Positions 1 to 5,645 of a stretch of 5,645 bases of DNA are shown piece by piece (the stretch's first letter is position 1; every line of letters begins with the position of its first letter). Under the pieces are notes generated by a model. That model saw only the letters and a program-made list of their open reading frames with translations, searched no databases and was not told the origin of the DNA. Made by a program: the position numbers and the translations under genes. The stretch is from Lentisphaerota bacterium (GTDB lineage: Bacteria; Verrucomicrobiota; Kiritimatiellia; RFP12; JAAYLN01): NCBI GenBank assembly GCA_012514915.1, contig JAAYZJ010000046.1, positions 1-5,645 on the forward strand, given 5' to 3'.

Positions 1-1677
1 CAGGCGGGACTGCTGAACCTGCTGGCCATCGCCAGCCGGCAACTCGACACCCACGTGCCGGCTCCGCCACCCTACCCCTTCAGCCCCGACGGCATCGAGA
101 CGCAGTTCGTCGCCCTGCTCACGGAGGCGCGGCAGCACTACGCCGCGGCCCTCGCCCCGCTGACCACAGGGGAACTGGACGACCTGCGCACCAACCTCTA
201 CGACGCCACGACCGCGAAGATCCCGCACGGCCACAGCTTTCACAAACGGTCGGCCGGACGGCGCGTGACCGACGCGCTGGAAAAGATGGACCGCCGCGCC
301 CTGGCGCGCGCCGCCATGAGTCTGGCGCAACTGGCCGACCCGGCGCTGGCCGACGCCCTGCGCCGGACCGACCGCCGCGTGTTTCCCATCGATGCGGCGC
401 TGTCCCGAACCTTCGGCGGCACCATCCGCAGCCTGCCCACGCCGGCAGGCAAAGTGGTCATCGCCGAGGGCGGCAACCAAACCTATCCCCTCGACAAGCA
501 CCCCGACATCTGCCTGCTGATCGATCTCGACGACGGCGACGACACCTACCTCGAAGGCGCGGTCTCGTCCGACACGCCCCTCCTGGCGATCATCGACTGC
601 GGAGGCAGCAACGCCTACCGCGGGCAGCGGCACGGCATTCAGGGATCGGCCCTGCTGGGGTTGTCGCTGCTGGCGACACACGGCTGCGTCAGCAACCGCT
701 TCGAGGCCGTCGACGTCGCCCAGGGCTCGGCCATGGGCGGCGTGGGGCTGCTGGTCAACGAGGCGCAGCACAGCACCTTCCACGGACGCGCCCGCGTGCA
801 GGGCCACGCCCTCGGCGGCTTCGGCGTCCTCCTGAACCGTTCGGGCCACGACGCCTACCACGGTGCAATCTACGCGCAAGGCGTCGGCTCGTCGCTGGGC
901 GTTGGCGCGCTCATCGACCTTCAGGGCGACGACACCTACTTCGCGGGGGGGCTGTACTACCGCGGCTACGACGACTCGCCCGGCTACGCCGGCTGGTCGC
1001 AGGGCGTGGGCGTCGGACCGCGCGGCATCGCCAACGGCGGACTGGGCGTGCTGCTGGACGGCGCGGGCGACGACACCTACGAGTACGACTATTTCTCGCA
1101 CGGCGGCGGCTACTGGTTCGCCGCGGGGTTCGCCCGCGACTTCGGCGGCAACGACCAGCGCCTCGGCGCCACGCGGACCATGTGGGACGGCACGGAACGG
1201 CAGGAGAAACGGTTCGTCCGCTGGGGCCTCGGCTTCGGCTGCCACTACGGGGTCGGCATCGTCATCGACGACGCCGGCGACGACCTCTTCACGGCCAACA
1301 CCGCCGACACCGCCTTCTGCTGGGATTTGGGCACGGGGGCGATCCTCGACCTGGGGGGCAACGACACCTTTTCCGGCAGCGGCGCGGGACGCGCCTCCAA
1401 CGCCGGCCTCGCCCTCGTGATGAACGTCGGCGGCGACGACACCTTCACCGGCGGCAACTTCGGCCACGCCAACCCGGCGGTCAACTACCACCCCATGCCC
1501 GAGGCGGGCGGCAATTTCGCCTGCTTCCTCAGGTACGGCGGTTCGAACCGCTTCAGCAACCTCAAGGCGCAGGAGACGACCGGCGCGGTCCGCGGCTGGG
1601 CGGGCGGTTTCTTCCTGGAGCGCGACGCGCTGCCGGCGCGCCTGATGGATCCCCCGCAGGAGATCCGTGCTCCATGA
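1..1677 (+). CDS. Gly-Asp-Asp-Thr-Tyr repeat protein, probable beta-solenoid (5' end outside window)
   Basis: I do not recognise a named family. The frame is open from base 1 with no stop, so the gene starts upstream. The GTG at 55 is not a convincing start, because coding-like sequence (hydrophobic helical stretch LLNLLAIA) precedes it. The first ~150 visible codons look alpha-helical and charged (Ala/Arg/Asp-rich). From base 514 to 1554 the protein is built of about twelve degenerate units of the form G-x-G-x-L-[LI]-[DN]-x-x-G-[DN]-D-T-[YF], often preceded by an A-Q-G or V-Q-G turn. The anchor Tyr/Phe codons are at 547, 616, 700, 778, 856, 937, 1078, 1288, 1369, 1444 and 1552. The unit near 1120-1161 (GGNDQR) is degenerate. 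This period suggests stacked beta-solenoid coils with acidic, possibly metal-binding, turns. No membrane helix is visible. Whether it is exported cannot be judged without the N-terminus. Its stop overlaps the start of the next gene (ATGA), so it belongs to the Bat operon. Coding status is very likely; function is unknown. Confidence 0.9.
   Translation, partial: QAGLLNLLAIASRQLDTHVPAPPPYPFSPDGIETQFVALLTEARQHYAAALAPLTTGELDDLRTNLYDATTAKIPHGHSFHKRSAGRRVTDALEKMDRRALARAAMSLAQLADPALADALRRTDRRVFPIDAALSRTFGGTIRSLPTPAGKVVIAEGGNQTYPLDKHPDICLLIDLDDGDDTYLEGAVSSDTPLLAIIDCGGSNAYRGQRHGIQGSALLGLSLLATHGCVSNRFEAVDVAQGSAMGGVGLLVNEAQHSTFHGRARVQGHALGGFGVLLNRSGHDAYHGAIYAQGVGSSLGVGALIDLQGDDTYFAGGLYYRGYDDSPGYAGWSQGVGVGPRGIANGGLGVLLDGAGDDTYEYDYFSHGGGYWFAAGFARDFGGNDQRLGATRTMWDGTERQEKRFVRWGLGFGCHYGVGIVIDDAGDDLFTANTADTAFCWDLGTGAILDLGGNDTFSGSGAGRASNAGLALVMNVGGDDTFTGGNFGHANPAVNYHPMPEAGGNFACFLRYGGSNRFSNLKAQETTGAVRGWAGGFFLERDALPARLMDPPQEIRAP
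514..1554 (+). repeat. About 12 degenerate protein-level tandem repeats (GDDTY-type)
   Basis: Read in frame, units end with an aromatic residue after G-D-D-T or a degenerate version. Approximate unit positions are 514-549, 583-618, 658-702, 739-780, 814-858, 898-939, 1036-1080, 1120-1161, 1249-1290, 1330-1371, 1405-1446 and 1507-1554. Distances between successive anchor residues are 23, 28, 26, 26, 27, 47, 27, 43, 27, 25 and 36 residues. The basic period is therefore about 26, with three insertions rich in Gly, Tyr and Trp. Five units carry the full acidic core G-D-D (ending at 547, 937, 1078, 1288 and 1444). One has G-N-D-T-F (1369). Others have G-S-N, G-H-D or no acid at all. The repeats are conserved in protein but not obviously in DNA, which indicates old duplication rather than recent expansion. 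Confidence 0.85.
1658..1662 (+). promoter_or_regulatory. Ribosome binding site for the BatD-BatE gene
   Basis: AGGAG lies inside the end of the upstream repeat gene, 11 bases before the ATG at 1674. It supports that ATG as the start, as does the signal peptide that follows directly. The ATG overlaps the upstream stop, so ribosomes finishing the repeat gene could also re-initiate here. Confidence 0.75.
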
Positions 1678-4316
1678 CGAACCACCAGGCAGTCTGGAGG
1701 GCCGGAGCATGGCGGGCGGCACTCGCCGCCTGCCTGGGCCTGCTGCTCGCGACGCCGCTGCACGCCGCACAGCTCTCCCTGTCGATCCGCGTCAACCGCA
1801 CCCGTGTCTATCTGGGCGAATCGGTCCAGCTTCAAGTCCGGGTCGACGGCACGAACGAGCGCAACCTCGACATCCGCTTCCCCTCCCTGCAGAACGCCGA
1901 ACTGGAACTGCTCGGTTCACAGGACAACAGCAGCCGCAGCATCCAGATCATCAACGGTCAGATTTCGCGCCGTGTCACGCGGGCGCGCACCTATGTCTAT
2001 CAACTCACGCCCCGGGCGGCCGGGCGGCTGGCAGTGGGTTCCGTCGAGCTGGAATGGAACGGCCAGCATGCCGTGTCGGGCGGCCCGGTGATCGACGTCG
2101 TCGGACTCGAGCAGCGTCCGGACATCCAGGTGGCCATCGAGGCGACGCGGCAGACGGTCCTCGTCGACGAACCCTTTTCCCTGTCGCTCTGTGTCCGTGT
2201 GGCGGCGCTGCCGGCGCCGAACGAGTCGGTTGAGCCGCTGCATCCCCGGCGCCCCCCTCATCTGCAGGCCGATTTCCTTCAGATCGAGGAGATCGCCGGT
2301 CTGCAGCTTCCCGATCTGAAGGCGTTGCTCGAAGGCATGATCATTCAGGGGGGGGACGCCCCGGCCTTCCGGATCAACAGCTACCAGTCGGAGGGCTTCG
2401 GCGGCTTCTTCAACCTGGGATTCGGCAGCCCCTTCGAGCCGCAGCCCTTCCACTTCCGCTTCCCCGTCAAACGGAGCGAGCACAACGGGGCGATGTTTTG
2501 GGAGTACCGGATCACACTCGACTACACGGCGCGGAACGAAGGCGACTACACCTTCGGCCCCGTCACCTTCAAGGGCGAGATCATCACGGGCGCCGACGAG
2601 CGGAGACAGGCGGTCCTGGAAGAGGTCTTCACAGTCGGTTCGGCCGTCACCATCCGCGTGGTGCCGCCACCCGAGGCGGGACGTCCCGACGCCTTCATCG
2701 GCACGGTCGGACGCGGTCTGCAGGCCCGCGCGGCGCTCGACACCTCCGTGTGCAAGGTCGGCGATCCGCTGATTCTGACGCTGGAAATCACCGGTGCGCT
2801 CAGCCTCTCCAACCTCCGTCCGCCCCTGCTCGACCTGCTGCCGACCGAGGACTTCCGCATCTATGCCGAGCCGCATGAATCGGAAACGCTGGCCAGCGGC
2901 AAGCGTTTCCGCTACCGGATCCGCCCGCTGCGCCCGGGCACGCTGGAATTCCCCGCCATTCCCATTGCCTACTTCAATACCGACCAGATGGAGTACGTGA
3001 CCGTCCACACCCTGCCGCTGCCGGTGCAGGCCCACGCGACCACCGAGATCGCTGCGGATGACAACCGCGAACCCCGTCACGCGACCCAGGCCTTGACCGC
3101 CGCCGCCAAGCGGCCCGACGGGATCTTCGCGGCGCCGGCCGCCGGGCTGGCCGCCCGCGGCCTGGCCCCCACGGTGCCGCGGGTGCTCCGCACGCTCCTC
3201 GCGCCGCCTGCCGTCTTTCTGCTGGCGCTACTGCTGCGCGCCCTCTGGCGGCGCCGGCACGCCTGGCGGCTGCACCGGCGCCGCCGGGGCGCCCTCGCCC
3301 GCGCCCGCCGCGACCTGCGGCGCGCCAAGCGGCTGACCGCCACCGATCCCGCCGGGGCGGCCGGCGCCGGCTCGCAAGCCGTGCGCACCTACTTCGCCGA
3401 ACGTCTGCTCGAGTCCGCCGCGTCGAGCGTGACCGCCGCCGACCTGCCCGGCCTGCTGCACCGACACGGAGTGCCGCGCGAAACCACCGGGCCATTTGTC
3501 GAGGTCTTCGCCGAGCTGGAGCAGCTTCCCTTCAGGCCGCATGCCGCCACGACGGAACGCGTCCATGAAGGGTTGAGGCGGCTGGAAACCGGACTGACCA
3601 CGATCGACCGGCGGCTGACGCGGCCGGTCGCTCCCCGGCCGGGTGGGTCGGCAGCCGGGGTGGCGATCCTGCTGCTGTTCCTGCTGCCGGCGGCCGCCCT
3701 CGCGCGCACCCCGCTCCCCGACGCCTTTACCTGGGAACGGGCCAACCAGGCCATGGCCGGGGCGCAGGACGCCGAGTCCTATCTCGCCGCGGCGCGCATC
3801 TACAACGACCTGGTGCTGGCGGGTGGTGCCACGGGGCCGCTCTTCCACAACCTGGGCACGGCCCTGCTGCTGGCGGGAGACGCCCGCAACGCCGAGGCCG
3901 CCCTGTTGCGGGCCGAGCGCCATCTCGGCGCCGTCCCCGAGGTCCGCACCAACCTGAGGCTGGCCATCGGCGCCCGTACGGGACAGCCCGACGCCCCCCT
4001 CCCCCCCTCGCGCGTCCTCCTGGCCTGGCACTACCAGTTGCCACTCCATCTCCGCATCTGGCTGACCCTGGCGGGCTGGTGCCTTTTCTGGGCCGGACTG
4101 ACCCTGCGTCTGGCGACACCGCCCCCCGTGACCCACCAGCCCGTCCCGCGCCGGCGCACGTTCACCCATCTCCTCGCCGGTCTCGGGGCGACCCTGTTCG
4201 TCCTCTACGGCGGCAGCTCGGCCTTCACGCTGCTGCAGGAGCAGCACGACTCCCGCTTCTGGCCGGAACGGACCCTGGCCCCCGCCGAAGGTAGGGTGCA
4301 GGAGGAGACGCCATGA
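1674..4316 (+). CDS. batD: BatD-family protein fused to a BatE-like TPR/membrane half
   Basis: 880 residues. Residues 1-31 form a Sec signal peptide with cleavage near LHA/AQ. Residues 33-143 form the first BatD (oxygen-tolerance family) beta module, with a leading LSLSIRVNRTRVYLGESVQL and a serine-rich SIQIINGQIS segment typical of the family. Residues 148-325 are a second beta region with a Gly/Phe-rich insert. Residues 337-452 are a third module opening with RPDAFIGTVGR and VGDPLILTLEITG. A membrane helix at 505-525 is followed by an Arg-rich stretch (positive-inside) and a helical cytoplasmic domain to about 650, as in BatD. A second signal-like hydrophobic segment (663-677, AAALA/RT) then leads into a TPR-like region (687-765) with HNLGTALLLAGDARNAEAALLRA, and a membrane hairpin (795-813, 832-854) around an RRR loop. 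That second half matches BatE architecture, but the chain ends 26 residues after the last helix, without the SH3 domain. The family is envelope-located; its molecular role (aerotolerance, possibly envelope maintenance with MoxR/VWA partners) is poorly defined. BatD identity is confident; the BatE assignment is probable. Confidence 0.9.
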   Translation: MTNHQAVWRAGAWRAALAACLGLLLATPLHAAQLSLSIRVNRTRVYLGESVQLQVRVDGTNERNLDIRFPSLQNAELELLGSQDNSSRSIQIINGQISRRVTRARTYVYQLTPRAAGRLAVGSVELEWNGQHAVSGGPVIDVVGLEQRPDIQVAIEATRQTVLVDEPFSLSLCVRVAALPAPNESVEPLHPRRPPHLQADFLQIEEIAGLQLPDLKALLEGMIIQGGDAPAFRINSYQSEGFGGFFNLGFGSPFEPQPFHFRFPVKRSEHNGAMFWEYRITLDYTARNEGDYTFGPVTFKGEIITGADERRQAVLEEVFTVGSAVTIRVVPPPEAGRPDAFIGTVGRGLQARAALDTSVCKVGDPLILTLEITGALSLSNLRPPLLDLLPTEDFRIYAEPHESETLASGKRFRYRIRPLRPGTLEFPAIPIAYFNTDQMEYVTVHTLPLPVQAHATTEIAADDNREPRHATQALTAAAKRPDGIFAAPAAGLAARGLAPTVPRVLRTLLAPPAVFLLALLLRALWRRRHAWRLHRRRRGALARARRDLRRAKRLTATDPAGAAGAGSQAVRTYFAERLLESAASSVTAADLPGLLHRHGVPRETTGPFVEVFAELEQLPFRPHAATTERVHEGLRRLETGLTTIDRRLTRPVAPRPGGSAAGVAILLLFLLPAAALARTPLPDAFTWERANQAMAGAQDAESYLAAARIYNDLVLAGGATGPLFHNLGTALLLAGDARNAEAALLRAERHLGAVPEVRTNLRLAIGARTGQPDAPLPPSRVLLAWHYQLPLHLRIWLTLAGWCLFWAGLTLRLATPPPVTHQPVPRRRTFTHLLAGLGATLFVLYGGSSAFTLLQEQHDSRFWPERTLAPAEGRVQEETP
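4300..4305 (+). promoter_or_regulatory. Consensus ribosome binding site for the second BatD-like gene
   Basis: A full AGGAGG, continued as AGGAGGAG to 4307, sits 7 bases before the ATG at 4313. This is an ideal match and spacing, stronger than the site of the preceding gene. It fixes the start, and suggests the last gene is translated well even though it overlaps the previous stop. Confidence 0.85.
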
Positions 4317-5590
4317 GATTCGCACGGCCCCGTTTCATCTGCCGCCCGCTGGTGCTCGCCACCGTGCTGCTTGCCGGCTTGCTGCCAGCCGCCGAGTTCC
4401 ATGGCGGCAGCCTGACGTTGGATCCCCCGCGTCCGTTCGTCAACCAGTCCTTCTCCCTGCGACTCGAGCTGGTCGTCTCCGCCGGCTGCGAAATCCGGAA
4501 CATCCAGCTCGGCGGTCTTCCTGCCGACCTCCCGCTCGAACTGGGCGAGCTGGTCACCCAACCGGCCGTCCGGGAAGTCCGCGACGGACAGAGCGTCGAC
4601 GTCCACCGCTTCCGCAGCGAGGGACGGGCGCGGACGGCCTTCACCATCACCCTGAGTCCCTGGGTCCAGTTCGTGCTTGTCGAACGGCGCACCTCCGGCT
4701 TCTTCTCCAGTTGGAACTCCTCGCAGCAGCGGCTGCGGCTCCCGTCCACCGCGCTCACCGCGCGCGAACTTCCGGCGGCGAACCGACCGGATGATTTCAC
4801 GGGCGCCATCGGCCGGTTCGAGCTGCGCGGCCGCATCGAGCCCGACGTCGTCATGCCGCAGGACATCGTCAACCTGACGGTGGAACTGGGCGGCGAAGGG
4901 TTTCTGGGCGACGCGCGCCCGGCCCTGCCGGCCCTCGACGCACGCCTCTTCAAGGTCTATCCGGCGGCGGAGCAGCCGGCGGCGGGGACGACACGGCGGG
5001 TGCTCTCGCAGGTGATCATTCCCCAGACGACGCAGGCGGTGAGCGTCGCGGCGGTGCGCTTCACCTATTTCGATCCCGTTGAAGAGCGCTACCGAACCAC
5101 CACGGCCGGACCGTTCCAACTGACCTTCACCACGCGCCAGCCGAGCGACGCACCGGCGGTGCGTCAGCTTGCCCTCGCGCCTGCCGCCGAAGAGGATCGC
5201 GGCGAGGAGCAGGACATCAACGCCAGCATGCACCGTGAAATCCGGCGTCTCCTGCCGGCCGCCATCGGCCTGCTGGCCGGGCTCGCCGCGCTGGCGGCGA
5301 TCCGCCCGACGCACAAGCGGCTGGCCATCGTGGCCGGCCTCCTCGTTTGCCTCGGGGCCGCGTGGGGCGTGCGCCTGGCCCTGGATCGCGGCGCGGGGAT
5401 CCAGCATCCGCTCGCGCAAACCGTGCGGTTGCGCCTGGCGCCGGGACAGCGTGCCGGCACGATCGTCGAACTGCCGTCGGGCACCCCCGTGCAATTGCTG
5501 GAACGGAGCGGGGCCTGGATGCGCGTCGAGGCGCGCGGGCGCCGCGGCTGGATTCAGGAAGCCGCGCTGCGCGCACCTAGCGCGCAATAA
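4313..5590 (+). CDS. Second BatD-like protein with membrane hairpin and C-terminal bacterial SH3 domain
   Basis: 425 residues. Residues 1-27 are an Arg-rich Sec signal peptide (cleavage near PAA/EF). Residues 28-155 form a beta-rich module (LTLDPPRPFVNQSFSLRLEL). Residues 157-273 form a second module that parallels the third module of the preceding protein: NRPDDFTGAIGRFELRGRIE here against RPDAFIGTVGRGLQARAALD there, and a shared late F-x-YF segment. After an acidic linker come two membrane helices (313-330 and 337-357) separated by the positive loop RPTHKR, which places both termini in the periplasm. Residues about 369-418 form a bacterial SH3 domain: VRLRLAPGQRAGTIVELPSG, a central GAW (W402), and the closing RRGWI (W413). 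In classic Bat operons this helix-plus-SH3 end belongs to BatE, whose TPR half is here fused to the preceding BatD. It is probably a membrane-anchored periplasmic partner of that protein. It could simply be annotated as a BatD-family or SH3-domain protein; exact function unknown. Confidence 0.88.
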   Translation: MRFARPRFICRPLVLATVLLAGLLPAAEFHGGSLTLDPPRPFVNQSFSLRLELVVSAGCEIRNIQLGGLPADLPLELGELVTQPAVREVRDGQSVDVHRFRSEGRARTAFTITLSPWVQFVLVERRTSGFFSSWNSSQQRLRLPSTALTARELPAANRPDDFTGAIGRFELRGRIEPDVVMPQDIVNLTVELGGEGFLGDARPALPALDARLFKVYPAAEQPAAGTTRRVLSQVIIPQTTQAVSVAAVRFTYFDPVEERYRTTTAGPFQLTFTTRQPSDAPAVRQLALAPAAEEDRGEEQDINASMHREIRRLLPAAIGLLAGLAALAAIRPTHKRLAIVAGLLVCLGAAWGVRLALDRGAGIQHPLAQTVRLRLAPGQRAGTIVELPSGTPVQLLERSGAWMRVEARGRRGWIQEAALRAPSAQ

Positions 5591-5617
5591 AGCACGCATC
5601 GCCGGTGAACCTCAACG

Positions 5618-5642
5618 CCGGCACGTCCCCACGCGTGCCCGG
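5618..5642 (+). terminator. GC-rich hairpin after the last gene, possible terminator
   Basis: CCGGCACG (5618-5625) pairs with CGTGCCCGG (5634-5642) as an 8-pair stem with one bulged C and an 8-base loop, 27 bases after the TAA of the last gene. The position fits operon termination. The window ends three bases later, so the presence of a T tract cannot be seen; without one this would only be a stabilising 3' hairpin. Hairpins of this size arise easily in DNA this rich in GC. Confidence 0.35.
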
Positions 5643-5645
5643 TCG

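Noticed and set aside
55..57. GTG at 55 as the start of the repeat protein
   Set aside because: The same frame is open to the window edge with a plausible helical sequence, and no Shine-Dalgarno stands before this GTG. The gene is better treated as truncated by the window.
1182..1673. Upstream extension of the BatD-BatE frame to an ATG at 1182
   Set aside because: The added 164 residues are Arg/His/Gly-rich low-complexity sequence shadowing the repeat gene. The signal peptide and Shine-Dalgarno at 1658-1674 mark the true start.
1722..1733. Lipobox-like LAAC at residues 17-20 of the BatD-BatE protein
   Set aside because: The hydrophobic core continues well past the Cys to a better signal peptidase I site near residue 31, and the stretch before the Cys is short and interrupted by Arg and Gly, so a lipoprotein signal is unlikely.
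3994..4007. C6-T-C7 tract as the site of a frameshift that removed the SH3 domain from the fusion
   Set aside because: The frame after the tract still encodes the expected BatE-type membrane hairpin and ends in an ATGA overlap with a good ribosome binding site, so the early end looks natural. The SH3 domain is found on the next protein instead.
4205..5599. Long open frame on the reverse strand (464 codons), with others at 1917-3080 and 3228-4325
   Set aside because: They lie wholly antisense to well-supported genes. Their translations are rich in Arg, Gly, Ala, Gln and Pro without domains, as expected of antisense frames in GC-rich DNA where stop codons are rare.

Overview
The window is a compact, one-direction (+ strand) piece of a GC-rich bacterial genome, with a strong preference for G or C at third codon positions. 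Coding sequence covers all but the last 55 bases. It holds the 3' end of a Bat-type (Bacteroides aerotolerance) envelope operon. The phylum cannot be fixed from sequence alone. Bat genes with large BatD-like proteins and Gly-Asp-Asp-Thr-Tyr repeat proteins are, from memory, reminiscent of the Planctomycetes-Verrucomicrobia-Kiritimatiellota group, but this is a weak inference.

Layout: (1) positions 1-1677, the C-terminal 558 codons of a gene that begins upstream. It encodes about twelve degenerate copies of a Gly-x-hydrophobic-Asp-x-x-Gly-Asp-Asp-Thr-Tyr motif at a basic period near 26 residues, a probable beta-solenoid of unknown function. (2) 1674-4316, an 880-residue protein joining a full BatD (signal peptide, three beta-rich modules, membrane anchor, cytoplasmic helical tail) to a BatE-like half (internal signal-like segment, TPR, two-helix membrane hairpin) that stops where the usual C-terminal SH3 domain should begin. 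(3) 4313-5590, a 425-residue second BatD-like protein (signal peptide, two beta-rich modules, membrane hairpin) ending in a bacterial SH3 domain. (4) 5591-5645, a short 3' flank with a GC-rich hairpin cut by the window edge.

Both gene junctions are 4-base ATGA start/stop overlaps behind good Shine-Dalgarno sequences, so the three genes are almost certainly co-transcribed and translationally coupled. The proposed picture is a periplasmic, membrane-anchored complex in which BatE functions are shared between two BatD-type proteins. Its missing partners (MoxR-type ATPase, DUF58 protein, von Willebrand factor A proteins BatA/BatB) would be expected upstream. The most unusual aspects are the apparent redistribution of BatE parts over two BatD-like chains and the tight coupling of a solenoid repeat protein to them. 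No RNA genes, mobile elements or CRISPR arrays are visible.
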